Source of the DNA: JAGWAZ01 sp050248595
GTDB lineage: Bacteria > Bacteroidota > Ignavibacteria > OLB7
Direction: 5' to 3'
Assembly (NCBI GenBank): GCA_050248595.1
Contig: JBFWSB010000015.1
Span: forward strand, 1-27,262
DNA: 27,262 nt
The stretch's first letter is position 1. Every line of letters begins with the position of its first letter. Under the pieces are notes generated by a model. That model ran no database searches, was not told the origin of the DNA, and worked only from the letters and a program-made list of their open reading frames with translations. Positions 8,494 to 17,320 of the stretch are shown one piece after another. A program made the position numbers and the translations under genes.

Positions 8494-8542
8494 AGAGCGC
8501 AGAGAGTGGAGAATATCTCTTCCACTCTCTGCGCTCTTTTTT
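8494..8542 (+). terminator. Rho-independent terminator after the TPR-HTH gene
   Basis: A perfect 17-bp stem (AGAGCGCAGAGAGTGGA at 8494-8510, pairing with 8521-8537) has a 10-nt loop and is followed by a run of T ending at 8542. It lies 132 bp after the stop of the regulator and 17 bp beyond the 3' end of the convergent 2563-aa gene. It may also slow transcription from the other side, but the T-run serves the plus strand. Confidence 0.85.
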
Positions 8543-8558
8543 GCGACCTTCTGTTTTG

Positions 8559-11500
8559 TTACTTCGTCACCTGCACCTTGAACGTGTTCGTTGTCGCCGG
8601 AGCAATCGCGGCGAGGCTGTAGTTGTTGAAGCGGATCGTCACCGTGTTTGCTGCCGACACCCAAGCCGTATAACAACTGTTCCCGGCAACCGCTGCATTG
8701 TCCACGCCGATGTTGACGATGTCCCCAACTGCCGCACCGGTTACCGTCACTGTCACATCGCTGCTGGTCTGCGAGGCAACGTTGCCGAAGTTCAGGTTCG
8801 TTGCCGTCACCACTACCGACTGTCGCCACGACATAGCTCCGACATTATCTGTCTCCATATAGCCCGTGCCGAGGTCGGTTCCATTGGCTGCCGCGTTCGG
8901 TGTTGCCGCAGGGAGTGTGTAGTTGATGTCGGCGGTCTGCGTTCCGGCCTTGAAAGAAGTGTAGTTCGTTCCGTTCGGGAACGTACCGGTAGTATTGTTT
9001 GCCTCGTAGAAGCGTAGTTGCGATGCGCCGTTGTTGTTGTTGGCAAGCCAGAGATCGGTGTTGCCGAAGAGGGCAACTTCATCGGAGGTAACGCTCATCG
9101 GGAAACTCCCCGATTCGTTCGAGAGGAAGCCGAACGATCCTTTTCCTTGAAGTGTCAACTCCCGTCCACCTGCAATGGCTGAATTGCCTCCGATCAGAGT
9201 GTTTTCCGTTCCGCCGGCAATTACTGAGCCTGATGAAGTGTCGCCAATCGTATTGAACCGACCGCCACCGATTGTCGCCAGCCAAGAACTTGCTCCAACC
9301 ACGTTCCGTCCACCACCGGCGATTGTCACCTGCCACGATCCATCGTAGATTGAGTCTTGCTCGCCACCAGCAATCACCGATGCACCAGCATTTATCGCGA
9401 TGTAGTGCTCATATCCACCACCTATCGTTGAGCGAATGTTCTGGTCGATAGTGTTCCGAACACCTCCTCCAATCGTAGCGTTGGCAGAGCCGGAAATCGC
9501 ATTCCCCAATCCTCCCCCAATCGTACCGTAGTTGTCACTTATGCTGTTGCTTGCTCCACCACCGATAACGCCATTCCCTGCCGTAATCGTATTGTCACTG
9601 CCACCTCCGATGAAGGAGAGATTTGCAGTCGAGATTGAGTTCCGCAATCCCGTGACAACCCCTGCATTGTTGCTCGCAACGGTGTTGTCGCTCCCTCCAA
9701 CGATTACCGCACCTGTTCCAGAAGCAACCTCAGTAGCGTTCGTACGGCTTCGCTGTAAGTCGATTGCACTGTTCCCCCGAGCATTTCCGCCGTTGTCGTG
9801 CTGGAGACTTCCGTTTGTGTTTAGGATCAGAGCATTGTTGCTTCCACTGTTGACGTACAGGTGAAGTGCCTGCGCGTCAGTTGTCCCGACGAAGTTCGTC
9901 CCCGGTGTCGTTCCGGCGTTGCCAGTCAACGCCCAAGCACTATCGCTGACGTTGATTGTAGAAGCACTCCCCCCAGCAGTCCAGTCGAGCGTTACCAGCG
10001 ATCCTGCAACCGAGGCAACCGAGAGGACATCCCCGACGATCCCGGCTGTATCTGGCAGCAGATAGTTGATGTCGGCAGCTTGTGTCCGCGCTTGGAACGA
10101 CGAGTAGTTCGTTCCGTTCGGGAACGTACCAGTAGTGTTGTTTGCCTCGTAGAAGCGTATCTGGGACGCGCCGTTGTTGTTGTTCGCAAGCCAGAGATCG
10201 GTGTTGCCGAAGACGGCAACTTCATTCGCTGTGATTGTCATATCAAAGTTCCCCGACTCGTTGCCGAGAAAGCCGAACGAACTGTTGCCGTTCAGTGTCA
10301 GTTCCCGTCCACCCGGAATAACCGACAGTCGTCCGGTGATAGTATTCAGCGCACCGCCACCGATAGTACTTCCAGCCGAGTTGTCTCCGATCTGGCCACT
10401 ACCACCACCGGCAATCGTTGCCTGCCAAGAATTTGCTCCGATGGCGTTGGCTCCTCCACCGGCAATCGTAGTCTGCCAAGAGTTTGCGCCGATGCTGTTC
10501 GCCGTACCACCCCCTATCACCCCGTGCCCAGCACCGGTACTAATCATGTGGTCAGAACCACCACTGATGGTTGCGTTCGAAACAAGTATTGTATCTCTCC
10601 GACCTCCACCGATAGTTGACTGGTCAGCATTGTTTCCGATATAGTTTTGCTGGCCACCACTGATAGTCGCCTGATTTGCATTTATCTCGATCACGTTGCC
10701 GTTACCACCAGCAATTGTCGACTGGGTGGCTCCAGCGTTAATGATGTTATTAGTACCACCACTCACAACCGATGATCCGGCGTATACATCATTGAAACGT
10801 CCCCCTCCGATTGCAGCATCATCTGCATTGTTCCCGATCAGATGGTCGAGTCCACCCGCGATTACCGATCTGTTTGCTCCGGTATCAATGATATTGTTCG
10901 CTCCACCACCGATAGTGGATCCGGTAGAATTGAGCCGGATCTTGTTGTTAGAACCTCCGCCAATCACCGTGTTCCCTGCCGAGTTCTCGATGGTGTTGTT
11001 CTGTCCAGCACCGATAAAGGCATTCGATGAACCTGCGCCAATCAAGAGATTATCTCCGGCGCCGATGAAACTTCTATCCGAGTTGTTCCCGATAGTGTTC
11101 CGCTGCCCCCCAACAATTGCTGCGTCGTTTGCGTTGGTGTCGATCAGATGTCTCCAGCCTGTACCGATAAACGTTCGATCTGCATTGTTGGCAATGCGAC
11201 TGTCGACACCAGCAACTATTGACGATTCCTGTGCACTCGCTTCAATCGTCAGTCCAAGTCCAGAACCAATAAAACTCCTGAACGCTCCACTGCCGATATT
11301 GACATTTGACCCTCCCCCAATGCCACTAAAAGGGGCTGACGAACCGATAGAGTTGTTCTGTCCAGCACCGATAAAGCTGCCTGTTGAACTGGTGCTAATC
11401 GAGAGGTTGTTCCCTGAGCCGATAAAACTGTTCGATGAACTTGCATCAATCGTAATGTTGTTGCCTGCACTGATTGCACTGTTTGATGAACCGGATGCAA

Positions 11501-14500
11501 TCGAGTTTGCATTCCCAGCAACGATTGAACTGTTTGATGCCCCTGCACCGATTGTATGGCTATCCCCCGCACCGATGAAACTTCTGTCGGCGTTGTTGCC
11601 TACCGTGTTCCGCTGCCCTCCAACAATCGCTGCGTCGTTTGCGTTGGTATCGATAGTCTGTCTCCACCCTGAGCCAATGAAGGTATGGTACGCATTTAGG
11701 CTAATTCTGTTTTCAAGACCGGACAAGATTGCCGCCTGGCGAGCACCGGCCTCAATGTTGACATTATCTCCGCCGCCGATAAAACTTCGGAAAGAATTGT
11801 TCCCGATAGAATTTGTGTTCCCAGCAATGATTGCAGAACTGGCTGCAGAGCTACTGATGGAATTGTTCTGGCCACCACCAATCATCGAGAAATTAGAACT
11901 GACCGTGTTGTTATTACCCCCCGCGATCACGCCATAACTCCCGCTAACGGAGTTGTTCAGTCCACCACCAGCAACCGAGTAGCTCGATGCGACGTTGTTG
12001 CTCCTTCCACCTGCAATAGTTGCATACGCGGCCCCAGAAGTGACGGTGTTCGTCTCACCACCACCAATCACCGACCCAACGCTGTTGGCACTGATCTTGT
12101 TTTCCCCACCACCAGAAATCGTTGCACGGATAGCTCCGCTCCCAATCGCACTATGTCCTCCTCCGGAGAGCGTCGCCTGCCACGCATCGGAGTAGACAGT
12201 ATCCTGAAAGCCTCCCACCATAGCTGAAAAGGCTCCAGTTCCGATATAGTTGTTCCGACCGCCGAGGATTGCGGAACGCTGCACCAATATTGTGTTGTTG
12301 ATTCCCCCTCCGATGAACGATTCCTGAGCGTTCGCACCAATTGTGTTATCAATTCCGTTGACAATTGCAGAGCGGGGGGAGGAGCTGGCAATCTCATTCC
12401 GTTCCCCTCCGAGTACCCCACTGAAGCTCCCCCCGGCAACCTGTGATGTCGCCGAACGACTTCGTTGCAGGTCGACCGCGTCAGCCCCCCGAGCATTGCC
12501 GTCGGTCGTCGTCTGAATGCTGCCATTTGTGTTGAGAATCAGAGCATTGTCCGTGCCGTTGTTCACGTAGATGTGCATACTCTGTGCATCGGTCGTTCCT
12601 AAGAAATTCGTTCCCGGTGTGGTCCCGGCATTTCCGGTCAAGCTCCACGCGCTGTCGCTGACGTTGATCGAAGTGTTCGATGCCCAGCCGAGCGTTACCT
12701 GCGTGCCGGCAATCGAGGCAACCGAAAGGACGTCACCTGCTGCGCCAGTGGCAGCCGGAAGAATGTAGTTGACGTTCGTCGTCTGGTCCTGCGCTTGGAA
12801 TGATGAATAATTAACAGTGTTTGGCAAGTTTCCGGTTGTACTGTTCGCCTCGTAGAACCGTAGCTGACTCGCCGCTCCGTTGTTGTTGGCAAGCATCAGG
12901 TCAACATTGCCGAAGAGAGCAACATTGCTTTCGGTAATGGTCATCGGCCTGTCTCCGATAGTAGAAGCATTGCTCGGCGTCGAACCGTTGTCGCCGAGAA
13001 AGCCGAAACTTCCAGAGCCGACCTCAAGACCACGACCACCCGGAATAGCAGCGTAGTATCCAGCTTTGTTGAAACCGCCACCACCAATGGCCGCGCCGAA
13101 CAACGATTCGTTGTTTATTCCACCGGCAATTGCGCTGAGCGAGAAATGCGCCCAGTTATTCTGGCCACCACCAATCGCTGCAAGCCATACCGCCCGGTTG
13201 TTGTCACCACCACTGACCGTACTGGCAAATCCGTTCACCTGGTTGTTCTGGCCACCCGCAATTGTCGAGTGAACCGAACCTACGTTGATTGTATTTCCAA
13301 GTCCACCGCTGATGGTTCCGTCATCTCCACCCTGAGAAATCTTGTTGTTCTGTCCACCACCTATCGTTGCGCGGTGTACTGCGGTATCAATCGTGTTTGT
13401 GTAGCCGCCACCAATCGTCGAGGACTGGGCGGTAGGACTGATCGTGTTCCCGTTTCCGCCAGCAATTGTAGCGTCATCTCCATCCTCCGCAATCGTGTTG
13501 CCCCGTCCACCCCCAATCGTCGCACGATTTGCACTGTTGCGGATGATGTTCGTATAGCCCCCACCGATGGTCGAGGATATTGCGTTGGTTCCGATCTGGT
13601 TGTCGAGACCACCAGCTATCGTTGCAAACTGAGCATCCACTACGTTGACTTCTCCGCTGCGACCGCCACCGGCAATCGTAACCCCATCGTGTCCTCCAGA
13701 GCTGTTCCCCTGATATCCCGCAACAATCGATGGACTGCTGCCGTTCGGCTCGAACCGCATCACCCTGCCACGTCCATCACTGCCGGTTGAGTTCCCATCA
13801 TCCACGTGGATCTCGAAGGGCTGGGCATCCGTTGTCCCGATGAATTGCGTGCCAGCGGTAGTTCCGGCATTTCCTGTTGTTGTCCAGAAATTGTCTTCAA
13901 ATTCCGAAGCAAGGGAGGCAACCGTTCGCATCTGAACGCTGTCGTTGCTGATAACCAACAGATTTGTTGCCCCACTCCCTCCGCTCAAGTTGTCCAGAAT
14001 CATTCCGTCGAACGTTGGAACTGCGTCGGTGTGAATGTCCTGTGGAAGCGAGAGCGTAACGTCTCCGGTTGCTTGATCCACATTCACCTGGTTTGCTGTG
14101 CCAGTCAACGAGAGAACACCGGTGTTCTGTAGGTGAAGCGTATCCCCCAGAGCAACGCTCGCATCACCGGAGAGACCGGCTCCGTAGGCAACGTTGATCG
14201 AAGCGTTCGCAAGCTCCACGTTGTCGATCGACCCAGCAGGAAGGTTCACAGCCGTGCCGTTTACCGTCAGGTCACCCTCCGATATTACATTACCCGAAGC
14301 GTCAACGCGAAGGTTGCTACTCTCCACCCAAGCAGTTCCATCGTGGCGGAGCGTGGCATCGGTTGTTCCTACCGGAAGTACTCCTCCCGGATGGAGCGAA
14401 CTGAACGTCCGACTCTCAAGCGATCCCCCGTTGCTGACAATCAGATCAGTCGATGAGCTTCCGGTCATCATGTTGTCGAGGATGAGACCGTCGAACGTCG

Positions 14501-16250
14501 GCACAGCGTCGGTGTGAATATCTTGCGGAAGTGAGAGGGTAACATCTCCAGTTGCTTGGTCGACGTTCACTTGGTTTGCTGTCCCAGTCAACGAGAGGAC
14601 ACCGGTGTTCTGTAGGTGAAGCGTATCCCCCAGAGCAACGCTCGCATCACCGGAAAGTCCGGCTCCGTAGGCGACGTTGATCGAAGCGTTCGCAAGCTCT
14701 GCGTTGTCGATTGAACCAGCAGGAAGATTCACTGCCGTGCCGTTTACCGTCAGACTCCCGTTCAACACTGCCTCTCCAGCTATCGTCAGACTCTGTCCGT
14801 TCACTGAGTCGACATTCAGTTGGCTGGACCAGACTGGACCTGTGGCTGTCGGGTTAACAGTCAACACCTGGTTGGGAGTTCCAACAGGAAGTTCCGTTGC
14901 AACGTTCGTTCCGTTGCCGTACCAGAGTGCTCCTCTGCTGAGGGGGGCGGCATCGGTCACCGCTACTACGCCCGGCTCCCAGACACCGGTTGTGTTGTTC
15001 CAGCGCATCACCCATCCTTCTTGCGGCATCATCTGCGCAGTGCGAACCCACTGCCGACCTTCCCAGTAGATCATCTGTCCGATTGTCTCACCGTTAATCA
15101 GCCGCAGAGGATCGCCCGGACTTCCAGTTCCAGAGAGTGGAGGAGTAACAAGCGAGAGAGAGGGAGCAGGACGCCACGCCTGCGCACTGTTATCCCATCG
15201 GAGAACTTCTCCCTCTGCTGCACCCTGTTGCGCTAATCGGAGAGGATCGGCAACAGTTCCGTTGCCACTGATCTCTTCGTCTCCCTCCACACTCTCCTCC
15301 CCTGCAACCCACGTAGCCGCAACGTTATCCCACCGCAGAACATCCCCCTCAGTCGGCGGAAGGGTACTATTCGGAATCCACTCGGTAGCATTCCAGTAGA
15401 GAACCTGACCGAGGGCTGCACCATCTTTCAACGAGAGAGGATTGGTGGACGACCCTGTCCCGTTCAGTGGTGACTTGACCGTTACTCCCGCCTCTCCCGG
15501 CTGCCACGCCCCCACACCACTATTCCAGACAAGTGGTTGGCCGTCGACTGCCCCCATGTCGGCAATGCCGAGCGGGTTTGCCGCCGTTCCGTCCCCCTTC
15601 AGTCGGGGAGTCGTCAAGACGCCCGGAGTTACAGCCTCCCACGCTCCGGCTGCCCCATTCCACCGAATCACCTGTCCATCAGTTGGGTTCGTCGGCAACT
15701 GGTTCGGCACAGCAATCGTGATTGTAGTGCCAGCCTCGGTTACTGTTGCCAGACCAGCTCCCACAACAGTCAACCTCCCCTCCAGTCCGTTCAGTGTGTG
15801 GACAACGTCGAGCGCAGCCGGGTGGAGTGCCATCGCCGTCTCGGCGATAACTGCGTTACTTGCGTTCATCGCATAGGGAGTAGAGACGAAGGGAATCCGA
15901 GGGGTCATCTCTGCTTCTCCCTCCAGTTCGATGGCAAGCCAGTAAGGCTGGTCGAACGGTAAGGTCAGAGGTGCTGAGAGTCCCAGCAACGTCTCGAAAA
16001 TTCCGTCAATTGTGGAGACGGTATTTGTCTCCTCCCAGAGAGCTGCTCCGCCAGTTTCGGCAGAGTAAATTCTGAACGTCAGTTTGTAGGCGGCATCGGG
16101 AACGGCTGTCCGCAGAGCGTCCGAGAGGACCCCCTGATAGTTCAGCAACTGCGGTATCTGACTCTGTCCACGCGCTTGTGGTACAAAGGCAATGGATCCC
16201 GATAGGAGAAGAAGTATGAAGGAGGCTCGCAATCTGTTAAACGTACTCAT
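8559..16250 (-). CDS. Giant secreted fibre-like protein with tail-fibre-type ends and three beta-roll cassettes (2563 aa)
   Basis: Residues 1-28 are a signal peptide (cleavage near PQARGQS). Residues ~30-145 form the domain that opens many secreted fibre-like proteins (LLNYQGVL, FRIYSAETGGAALWEETNTV, GIFETLLG, IPFVSTPYAMNAS). Residues ~150-460 hold repeated 'G.V.RWN...W.P' motifs. Residues ~500-770 hold two copies of a 161-residue module (LSLTGTANQVNVDQATGDVT, LPQDIHTDAVPTFDG) found in phage-tail-like proteins. Three cassettes follow (about 788-1200, 1200-2106 and 2106-2454). Their coils are mainly 17 residues (I-x-G-G-x-x-N-x-I-x-x-N-A-x-x-S-x) with some of 15. The last ~90 residues (VTVTGAAVGD...VSAANTVTIRFNN) match a C-terminal domain I associate with phage structural proteins. 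No membrane anchor or T9SS domain is present. It is the last gene of a probable operon, 48 bp after the barrel-protein gene. A fibre or adhesin role is inferred. Confidence 0.88.
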   Translation of the reverse strand: MSTFNRLRASFILLLLSGSIAFVPQARGQSQIPQLLNYQGVLSDALRTAVPDAAYKLTFRIYSAETGGAALWEETNTVSTIDGIFETLLGLSAPLTLPFDQPYWLAIELEGEAEMTPRIPFVSTPYAMNASNAVIAETAMALHPAALDVVHTLNGLEGRLTVVGAGLATVTEAGTTITIAVPNQLPTNPTDGQVIRWNGAAGAWEAVTPGVLTTPRLKGDGTAANPLGIADMGAVDGQPLVWNSGVGAWQPGEAGVTVKSPLNGTGSSTNPLSLKDGAALGQVLYWNATEWIPNSTLPPTEGDVLRWDNVAATWVAGEESVEGDEEISGNGTVADPLRLAQQGAAEGEVLRWDNSAQAWRPAPSLSLVTPPLSGTGSPGDPLRLINGETIGQMIYWEGRQWVRTAQMMPQEGWVMRWNNTTGVWEPGVVAVTDAAPLSRGALWYGNGTNVATELPVGTPNQVLTVNPTATGPVWSSQLNVDSVNGQSLTIAGEAVLNGSLTVNGTAVNLPAGSIDNAELANASINVAYGAGLSGDASVALGDTLHLQNTGVLSLTGTANQVNVDQATGDVTLSLPQDIHTDAVPTFDGLILDNMMTGSSSTDLIVSNGGSLESRTFSSLHPGGVLPVGTTDATLRHDGTAWVESSNLRVDASGNVISEGDLTVNGTAVNLPAGSIDNVELANASINVAYGAGLSGDASVALGDTLHLQNTGVLSLTGTANQVNVDQATGDVTLSLPQDIHTDAVPTFDGMILDNLSGGSGATNLLVISNDSVQMRTVASLASEFEDNFWTTTGNAGTTAGTQFIGTTDAQPFEIHVDDGNSTGSDGRGRVMRFEPNGSSPSIVAGYQGNSSGGHDGVTIAGGGRSGEVNVVDAQFATIAGGLDNQIGTNAISSTIGGGYTNIIRNSANRATIGGGRGNTIAEDGDDATIAGGNGNTISPTAQSSTIGGGYTNTIDTAVHRATIGGGQNNKISQGGDDGTISGGLGNTINVGSVHSTIAGGQNNQVNGFASTVSGGDNNRAVWLAAIGGGQNNWAHFSLSAIAGGINNESLFGAAIGGGGFNKAGYYAAIPGGRGLEVGSGSFGFLGDNGSTPSNASTIGDRPMTITESNVALFGNVDLMLANNNGAASQLRFYEANSTTGNLPNTVNYSSFQAQDQTTNVNYILPAATGAAGDVLSVASIAGTQVTLGWASNTSINVSDSAWSLTGNAGTTPGTNFLGTTDAQSMHIYVNNGTDNALILNTNGSIQTTTDGNARGADAVDLQRSRSATSQVAGGSFSGVLGGERNEIASSSPRSAIVNGIDNTIGANAQESFIGGGINNTILVQRSAILGGRNNYIGTGAFSAMVGGFQDTVYSDAWQATLSGGGHSAIGSGAIRATISGGGENKISANSVGSVIGGGETNTVTSGAAYATIAGGRSNNVASSYSVAGGGLNNSVSGSYGVIAGGNNNTVSSNFSMIGGGQNNSISSSAASSAIIAGNTNSIGNNSFRSFIGGGDNVNIEAGARQAAILSGLENRISLNAYHTFIGSGWRQTIDTNANDAAIVGGQRNTVGNNADRSFIGAGDSHTIGAGASNSSIVAGNANSIASGSSNSAISAGNNITIDASSSNSFIGSGNNLSISTSSTGSFIGAGQNNSIGSSAPFSGIGGGSNVNIGSGAFRSFIGSGLGLTIEASAQESSIVAGVDSRIANNADRTFIGTGWRHLIDTNANDAAIVGGQRNTIGNNSDRSFIGAGDNLLIGAGSSNAFIGAGQNNTIENSAGNTVIGGGSNNKIRLNSTGSTIGGGANNIIDTGANRSVIAGGLDHLIGNNADDAAIGGGRFNDVYAGSSVVSGGTNNIINAGATQSTIAGGNGNVIEINANQATISGGQQNYIGNNADQSTIGGGRRDTILVSNATISGGSDHMISTGAGHGVIGGGTANSIGANSWQTTIAGGGANAIGANSWQATIAGGGSGQIGDNSAGSTIGGGALNTITGRLSVIPGGRELTLNGNSSFGFLGNESGNFDMTITANEVAVFGNTDLWLANNNNGASQIRFYEANNTTGTFPNGTNYSSFQARTQAADINYLLPDTAGIVGDVLSVASVAGSLVTLDWTAGGSASTINVSDSAWALTGNAGTTPGTNFVGTTDAQALHLYVNSGSNNALILNTNGSLQHDNGGNARGNSAIDLQRSRTNATEVASGTGAVIVGGSDNTVASNNAGVVTGLRNSISTANLSFIGGGSDNTITAGNGVIGGGASNSISDNYGTIGGGLGNAISGSANATIGGGVRNTIDQNIRSTIGGGYEHYIAINAGASVIAGGEQDSIYDGSWQVTIAGGGRNVVGASSWLATIGGGRFNTIGDTSSGSVIAGGTENTLIGGNSAIAGGRELTLQGKGSFGFLSNESGSFPMSVTSDEVALFGNTDLWLANNNNGASQLRFYEANNTTGTFPNGTNYTSFKAGTQTADINYTLPAATPNAAANGTDLGTGYMETDNVGAMSWRQSVVVTATNLNFGNVASQTSSDVTVTVTGAAVGDIVNIGVDNAAVAGNSCYTAWVSAANTVTIRFNNYSLAAIAPATTNTFKVQVTK
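11064..11700. repeat. Higher-order repeat in the giant gene: 510-bp (170-residue) period
   Basis: The sequence beginning GATGAAACTTCT at 11064 recurs at 11574, and TGCGTCGTTTGCGTTGG at 11121 recurs at 11631, both at an offset of exactly 510 bp. This is 170 residues, or ten 17-residue coils. In protein, IDTNANDAAIVGGQRNT is repeated exactly. It suggests in-frame duplication of a ten-coil block, with later divergence of the coils between. Confidence 0.7.
14007..14752. repeat. Tandem 483-bp duplication within the giant gene
   Basis: About 265 bp at 14007-14272 are repeated at 14487-14752 with an offset of 483 bp (161 codons). The central stretch around 14121-14180 is essentially identical to 14604-14663. 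It encodes the two copies of the GVLSLTGTANQVNVDQATGD module. The high nucleotide identity points to a recent duplication or ongoing gene conversion. Confidence 0.8.
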
Positions 16251-16298
16251 CTTCGTGGCTTGCGTTGAGATATGTAGAGATACTTGTTTTCAGTTTTT

Positions 16299-17222
16299 TC
16301 AGTCGTTGCTATCCGGCGACGAGCCGGTAGATGTATCAGGCCCTGGTTGGATCGGCACAATAAGCTGCCTGTCACCCGGTTCCAGAGGAGAAGGAGCTTT
16401 TGCTCTTCCAATCGAGATGACCTGTAATTCCAGACCGAACCGGATACCCCGCATCTGCCAGTCCCGCTCCCCTACAACCGGACTGAGTTCGTGCCAGAAG
16501 GCCACCTCAGGAACCAGCACCATAGTTCCAGTAGTGTTCAATGGTAGGTCGTAGCGAATACCAGCCAGCAGAGATAGCTGTAGAGATGAGGCGTCGGGCA
16601 GCTTTCCGTCGGAGACCAAACGAATCCGGCTGTCGTTCTCGTAGCGAATGTTCGACGGCTCGAGAATGCGCTCCTCTTGGTGGAAGCTGGTACTCAGGGA
16701 GAAGTCAGTCCGAACTCCGCCGAACAGTCCTACCCGGTTGACCGGCTGGAATGTCACGAACGATTCTAAGGCAAGACCGGACTGCGATTCGTCGATGGAG
16801 TGGAGGAAAGTGGCCCGCACCGTATCCTGATCTGCCGTCACCAGTTCCTCCTCTTCGGCTTCCAAAAGTCCACTGTAGCTTGCGTAGAGTAGCCGACCGC
16901 TAATGGAGAGGCGTTGCGAAAGGGGCAGCTCGACAGCAGCGCCGAGTGCCAGACCGTTCCCGCTCCCCCCGTTATATTCAGGGCAACAGCTTGGAACTCC
17001 GGGAAGACCGGTCATGTTCACTTGATGGTCGATCAGACCCCAACCGAGGAACCCACCGATGCGCCATCCCTCGCTACTCTGCCCTTGTGCGGGAAGCGTG
17101 GAGCAGAGTGCGATCAGCAGAATAATCGTGCTAACCGGGACAATCATTCTGCCCGATTGCCCACTCTGTTGCTCCCTCTGTCGATATGTTCTCACTTTCT
17201 TCTCCATTGTCCAGTTCTTCAT
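16299..17222 (-). CDS. Outer-membrane beta-barrel protein (307 aa)
   Basis: A signal peptide or anchor (MIVPVSTIILLIALCSTLPA, cleavage near AQGQ) follows a basic N-terminus. Starts at 17222, 17207 and 17147 are all possible. The mature part alternates amphipathic strands and turns (WRIGGFLGWGLIDHQVNM, LSISGRLLYASYSGLL, VGLFGGVRTDFSLSTSF, LQLSLLAGIRYDLPLN, IRFGLELQVISIG), as expected of an 8-10 strand barrel. The GVPSCCPEYNGGSG motif and the overall strand pattern resemble barrels that in Ignavibacteria-type genomes are often followed by an OmpA peptidoglycan-binding domain. Here that domain is missing and a proline-rich tail of ~40 residues ends the protein. It lies between the T9SS-sorted gene (98 bp upstream) and the giant fibre gene (48 bp downstream), so it may share their transcript and help display the fibre. 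That role is inferred. Confidence 0.78.
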   Translation of the reverse strand: MKNWTMEKKVRTYRQREQQSGQSGRMIVPVSTIILLIALCSTLPAQGQSSEGWRIGGFLGWGLIDHQVNMTGLPGVPSCCPEYNGGSGNGLALGAAVELPLSQRLSISGRLLYASYSGLLEAEEEELVTADQDTVRATFLHSIDESQSGLALESFVTFQPVNRVGLFGGVRTDFSLSTSFHQEERILEPSNIRYENDSRIRLVSDGKLPDASSLQLSLLAGIRYDLPLNTTGTMVLVPEVAFWHELSPVVGERDWQMRGIRFGLELQVISIGRAKAPSPLEPGDRQLIVPIQPGPDTSTGSSPDSND

Positions 17223-17320
17223 TGTTCTACCTTGCGCAATTGCTACTGTCGGGGAACCTCGTTGCCAACCTCACACTGTTGCCGAACACCAGACAGAGCC
17301 TGAGTGAACGGCAGGTGAAA

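Noticed and set aside
8383..8622. 79-aa plus-strand frame over the terminator after the regulator gene
   Set aside because: It spans the terminator hairpin and the 3' end of the convergent giant gene, and has no coding character.
10696..11937. 413-aa open frame on the plus strand, and other long plus-strand frames (e.g. 2003-2392, 22646-23440)
   Set aside because: They lie antisense to the repeat proteins and mirror their periodicity (Pro/Ala-rich translation of the GG-N-A codons). The minus-strand frames have signal peptides and recognisable domains.
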